64,000 nucleotides of DNA from Impatiens glandulifera (taxonomy: Eukaryota; Streptophyta; Magnoliopsida; Ericales; Balsaminaceae), in assembly GCF_907164915.1 (NCBI RefSeq), contig NC_061866.1, positions 43,340,320 through 43,404,319 on the forward strand, read 5' to 3'. Positions 61,591-64,000 of this stretch are shown here, one piece after another. The notes beneath the pieces were generated by a model. It saw only the letters and a program-made list of their open reading frames with translations. It was not told the origin of the DNA and did no database searches. How positions within the stretch are numbered: position 1 is the stretch's first letter; each line of letters starts with the position of its first letter. A program made the position numbers and the translations under genes.

Positions 61591-62339
61591 AAGATCAGAT
61601 CTAAACAATTTCTATATTTGACAATGAAACAATAATTAAATTACAGACAACAACAATCAATTAACGTCTACCGCGTTTTTACTTTTATTCTACTTGTGAC
61701 CTTCTGCTCAAATGAAATATCTCATATCTGACAGAGCTTTCTATTCTCTTAAATCCTTTCGATTCCTCTCCAGGATTGAATGAGTGCATTTCCATCTAAA
61801 GTTATATCTCTCCAAGTATCTTCAGCGGTTCTACTTCTTTCACTGTGAGTTCTTGAATTTTTTCTTTCCAGATATTGTAGATTACTGCTCAAAAGTAGCA
61901 TTTTAACATACTTACATAGAAGGATCTTCCTTTACTTTATTCTTCATCCACTCTTGGGTTTCTTCCAATATTCTTGAAAAATTGATGATGTTCATGTTTG
62001 CAGCATACATCCTCCAGATTTGTATTACAAAAGAGCATTCCCCAAATAAATGGTTTATGCTTTCCTCAACTCCCGAACATAGGACACAGTTGATATCATG
62101 AATGTTTATGTATTTTCGAATTCTGTCTTTTGTAGTCAACATTTTCTTGTATACCAGCCAGAGAATAAATTAGTGACGAAGAATAATCTTTGGAGACCAT
62201 ACTACATTATGCTCCTGTCCTCTTGTTATAACCATTTCCCATGTCTTTCCTGTAATAAACTTCTCATTGTTTTCTGTTTTCCAGCATATTTCATCATTAC
62301 TTTCATTGAGTTGCTTCTGCCTCATTAGGTTTAGGTTTA
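61591..62339 (-). mobile_element. LINE 3' fragment, U6 copy
   Basis: Same 3' deletion as in U3. A 76-codon frame (62142-61912) keeps CSGVEESINHLFGEC of the RT zinc-binding domain. Frameshifts on either side. Confidence 0.8.
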
Positions 62340-62815
62340 TAAATTAAGTTATATTTATTAAATTAAGAGAAAATATGGATATGAGATATAGTATATTCAT
62401 ATTTTTACTACTTTGGTAAGCCTGAAATTCAATCAATACTAATTCAATTATTGTTTATTTTTCTCTCATATCTCCTTTTTTTAAGGATAATTGGATATGC
62501 ATCTTAAATATGGATATTAAGCATAATTTGATCCATAATTTTATATATTATCTTAAAAAAAAGGGGTTCTTTACAAATATGTTGTCAAATCAAAACCATC
62601 ATTGATTATCATTCCAGAAGAACAAGAAATTCTAGTAAAAGATTATGATCAAAGATTGTAGAATTGGATGAACTATCTTCCCTGCCAGGCATTAATTGAT
62701 TTTGGAACTAGTGATATTGAATTTGCAGCCTTCTCCAACCTACATGAAACTTGAGAAGTCATTATCATCACGCAAAATAAGAGCGTGTTATTAAGAAAGG
62801 ACAATGAAAACAACA
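62340..62815. repeat. Flank between LINE fragment and AP-3 sigma, U6
   Basis: Matches 36710-37187. No gene seen. Confidence 0.55.
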
Positions 62816-63413
62816 TCAGAAGGATGCAGACCTAATTATTTCTTGTACAACCTTCACTACATATACATAGGAAGAATCTGTCTCCAAAACTTGACCTCCC
62901 AACACAATTTCATCTATAATAGCATGCACCTGTAAAACAGTAAGCCTATATATATCAAATATACAACAAAGTTTACTTAATCATAAGTTTGTATTGTCTC
63001 GAATAATGTGACTTCTTTCAATAACGAGTTCATTTCTTTACATTGAATATATTGAGCTTATGCAATGGCTACATAAAACGAAGAAGATGATAAAAAATTC
63101 TTCAAAAAGGGTACTTAGAAAATGTGAAATCAAGAATGAAAATCTATAACAATGTACCTTGCATAAGATCTAGCATCGCTAGTTCATTTTCGTAGGTATC
63201 AAATACAAAGACAAAGTACAGTGTTGCAAAGGTCTTGCAGACAAGCATAGCATCCTGCAATAATGGGAGTATAATATCAACCTCTACATCCAAATCAACA
63301 TTTTGGATCTCATTGCTACCAAAATGAAGATGTAATACACTAACTTGATAATCGTAGAATTTGACCAGACGAGGCTTGCCTTGATCATTCATCACTATCA
63401 CTGCTCGTATCAT
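62816..63413 (-). pseudogene. AP3S: AP-3 complex sigma subunit gene fragment, U6
   Basis: Exon 1 63413-63345, intron 63344-63255, exon 63254-63158, last exon 62929-62816. It keeps the best last acceptor (TTTTACAG). Like the other copies it lacks two internal exon parts, so the frame is not maintained on splicing. The 89-codon readthrough frame (63413-63144) is also open here. Confidence 0.85.
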
Positions 63414-64000
63414 TCTCTCAAGCTTTGCTTGCGACGTGACCTATAAATCCAGCGAATTTCAGATTTCGAACAAGCCTGAAAACGCAATCTCAACACTCAA
63501 AATCCTTTCATTGGCAATCCAACTTCAATTTTTCTTTTTTCTTTTGATAAACAACTTCTATTTCTCTCTCTATTTGTAGATTAAACTCAAATAATAATAA
63601 AATGCAATTACTAACTATAAATGGTCTTGTCGCGAGACGCAACCGCATTCGCGAGACATACCCACGAGACGCACCCGCATTCGCGAGACGCACCTAGAAT
63701 CCGCCGCAACAGAGACATTTAACCAATCAATCCCTAAACCCTAAACCTAACAAACAATGCGTTCAAAAAAAATAAACAACAAGTGAAGGACAAATGAAGC
63801 ATACCAATAGTAGCGGACATCATGGTTGCCTGCCTTCGCTGGGATTCCGACGTCCTTCGCTAGGATTCCGACGTCGTCGGGGGTCCGTCTTCTTTTTAGA
63901 GAGGAGGAGAAGGGAGAAGACGTGAAGAGAGTAAATAGAGAAAAAAGAAAAGAAAAGAAAATGGGAAGAAATTGATTTTTTTTAATTATATATCAAGGGC
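63414..64000 (-). promoter_or_regulatory. Leader and promoter block of AP-3 sigma fragment, U6
   Basis: Nearly identical to 37778-38365, including the duplicated CCTTCGCTGGGATTCCGACG unit. Runs off the window end. Confidence 0.5.

Overview
The window is AT-rich nuclear DNA from a flowering plant, most likely a eudicot. The evidence is P-class pentatricopeptide repeat (PPR) genes, an intron-containing fragment of the AP-3 sigma gene, and Copia, LINE, hAT, Helitron and CACTA-type elements. No species can be named from the sequence. All positions and homologies were read by eye. No alignment or database search was run.

The main structure is a tandem array of rearranged copies of one Rf-like PPR locus. 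A unit read left to right holds: the PPR 3' flank, the PPR gene on the minus strand, its GC-rich 5' leader, an AT-rich upstream segment (in some units with a LINE tail and a broken AP-3 sigma gene), a dispersed module with a minisatellite, and a Copia element. I call the copies U0 (1-581, cut by a gap), U1 (682-16416), U2 (16417-24425), U3 (24426-43890), U4 (44527-46460), U5 (46461-49270) and U6 (59797-64000, running off the window). Only U3 has a complete PPR gene (32286-34481, 731 aa). U1 has a longer paralogue with seven extra PPR motifs, but its 3' end is lost in a 100-N gap. U2 and U6 keep the PPR leader but have lost the coding sequence through two different deletions. U5 keeps the 3' flank only.

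Transposon insertions order the copies. A Helitron (4519-4984) and a hAT element (9602-10087) occur only in U1, and U3 shows the empty sites (U6 also for the Helitron). A Copia element (10357-16416) carrying a hAT insertion (12255-13077) is shared by U1 and U3, and U4 has the empty site. A LINE 3' fragment and the AP-3 sigma fragment are shared by U1, U3 and U6 and absent from U2 and U4. This suggests U2 and U4 are older branches, and U3 and U6 are closest relatives.

From 49271 to 59796 the array is interrupted by other DNA: a hAT element with a perfect 8-bp target duplication (50237-51711), two LINEs in head-to-head orientation (52383-57420), a minisatellite, a MITE-like element and about 2.4 kb of partly GC-richer sequence that I cannot assign. 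The only gene likely to be functional is the U3 PPR. U1 may also be functional if its missing end is intact.
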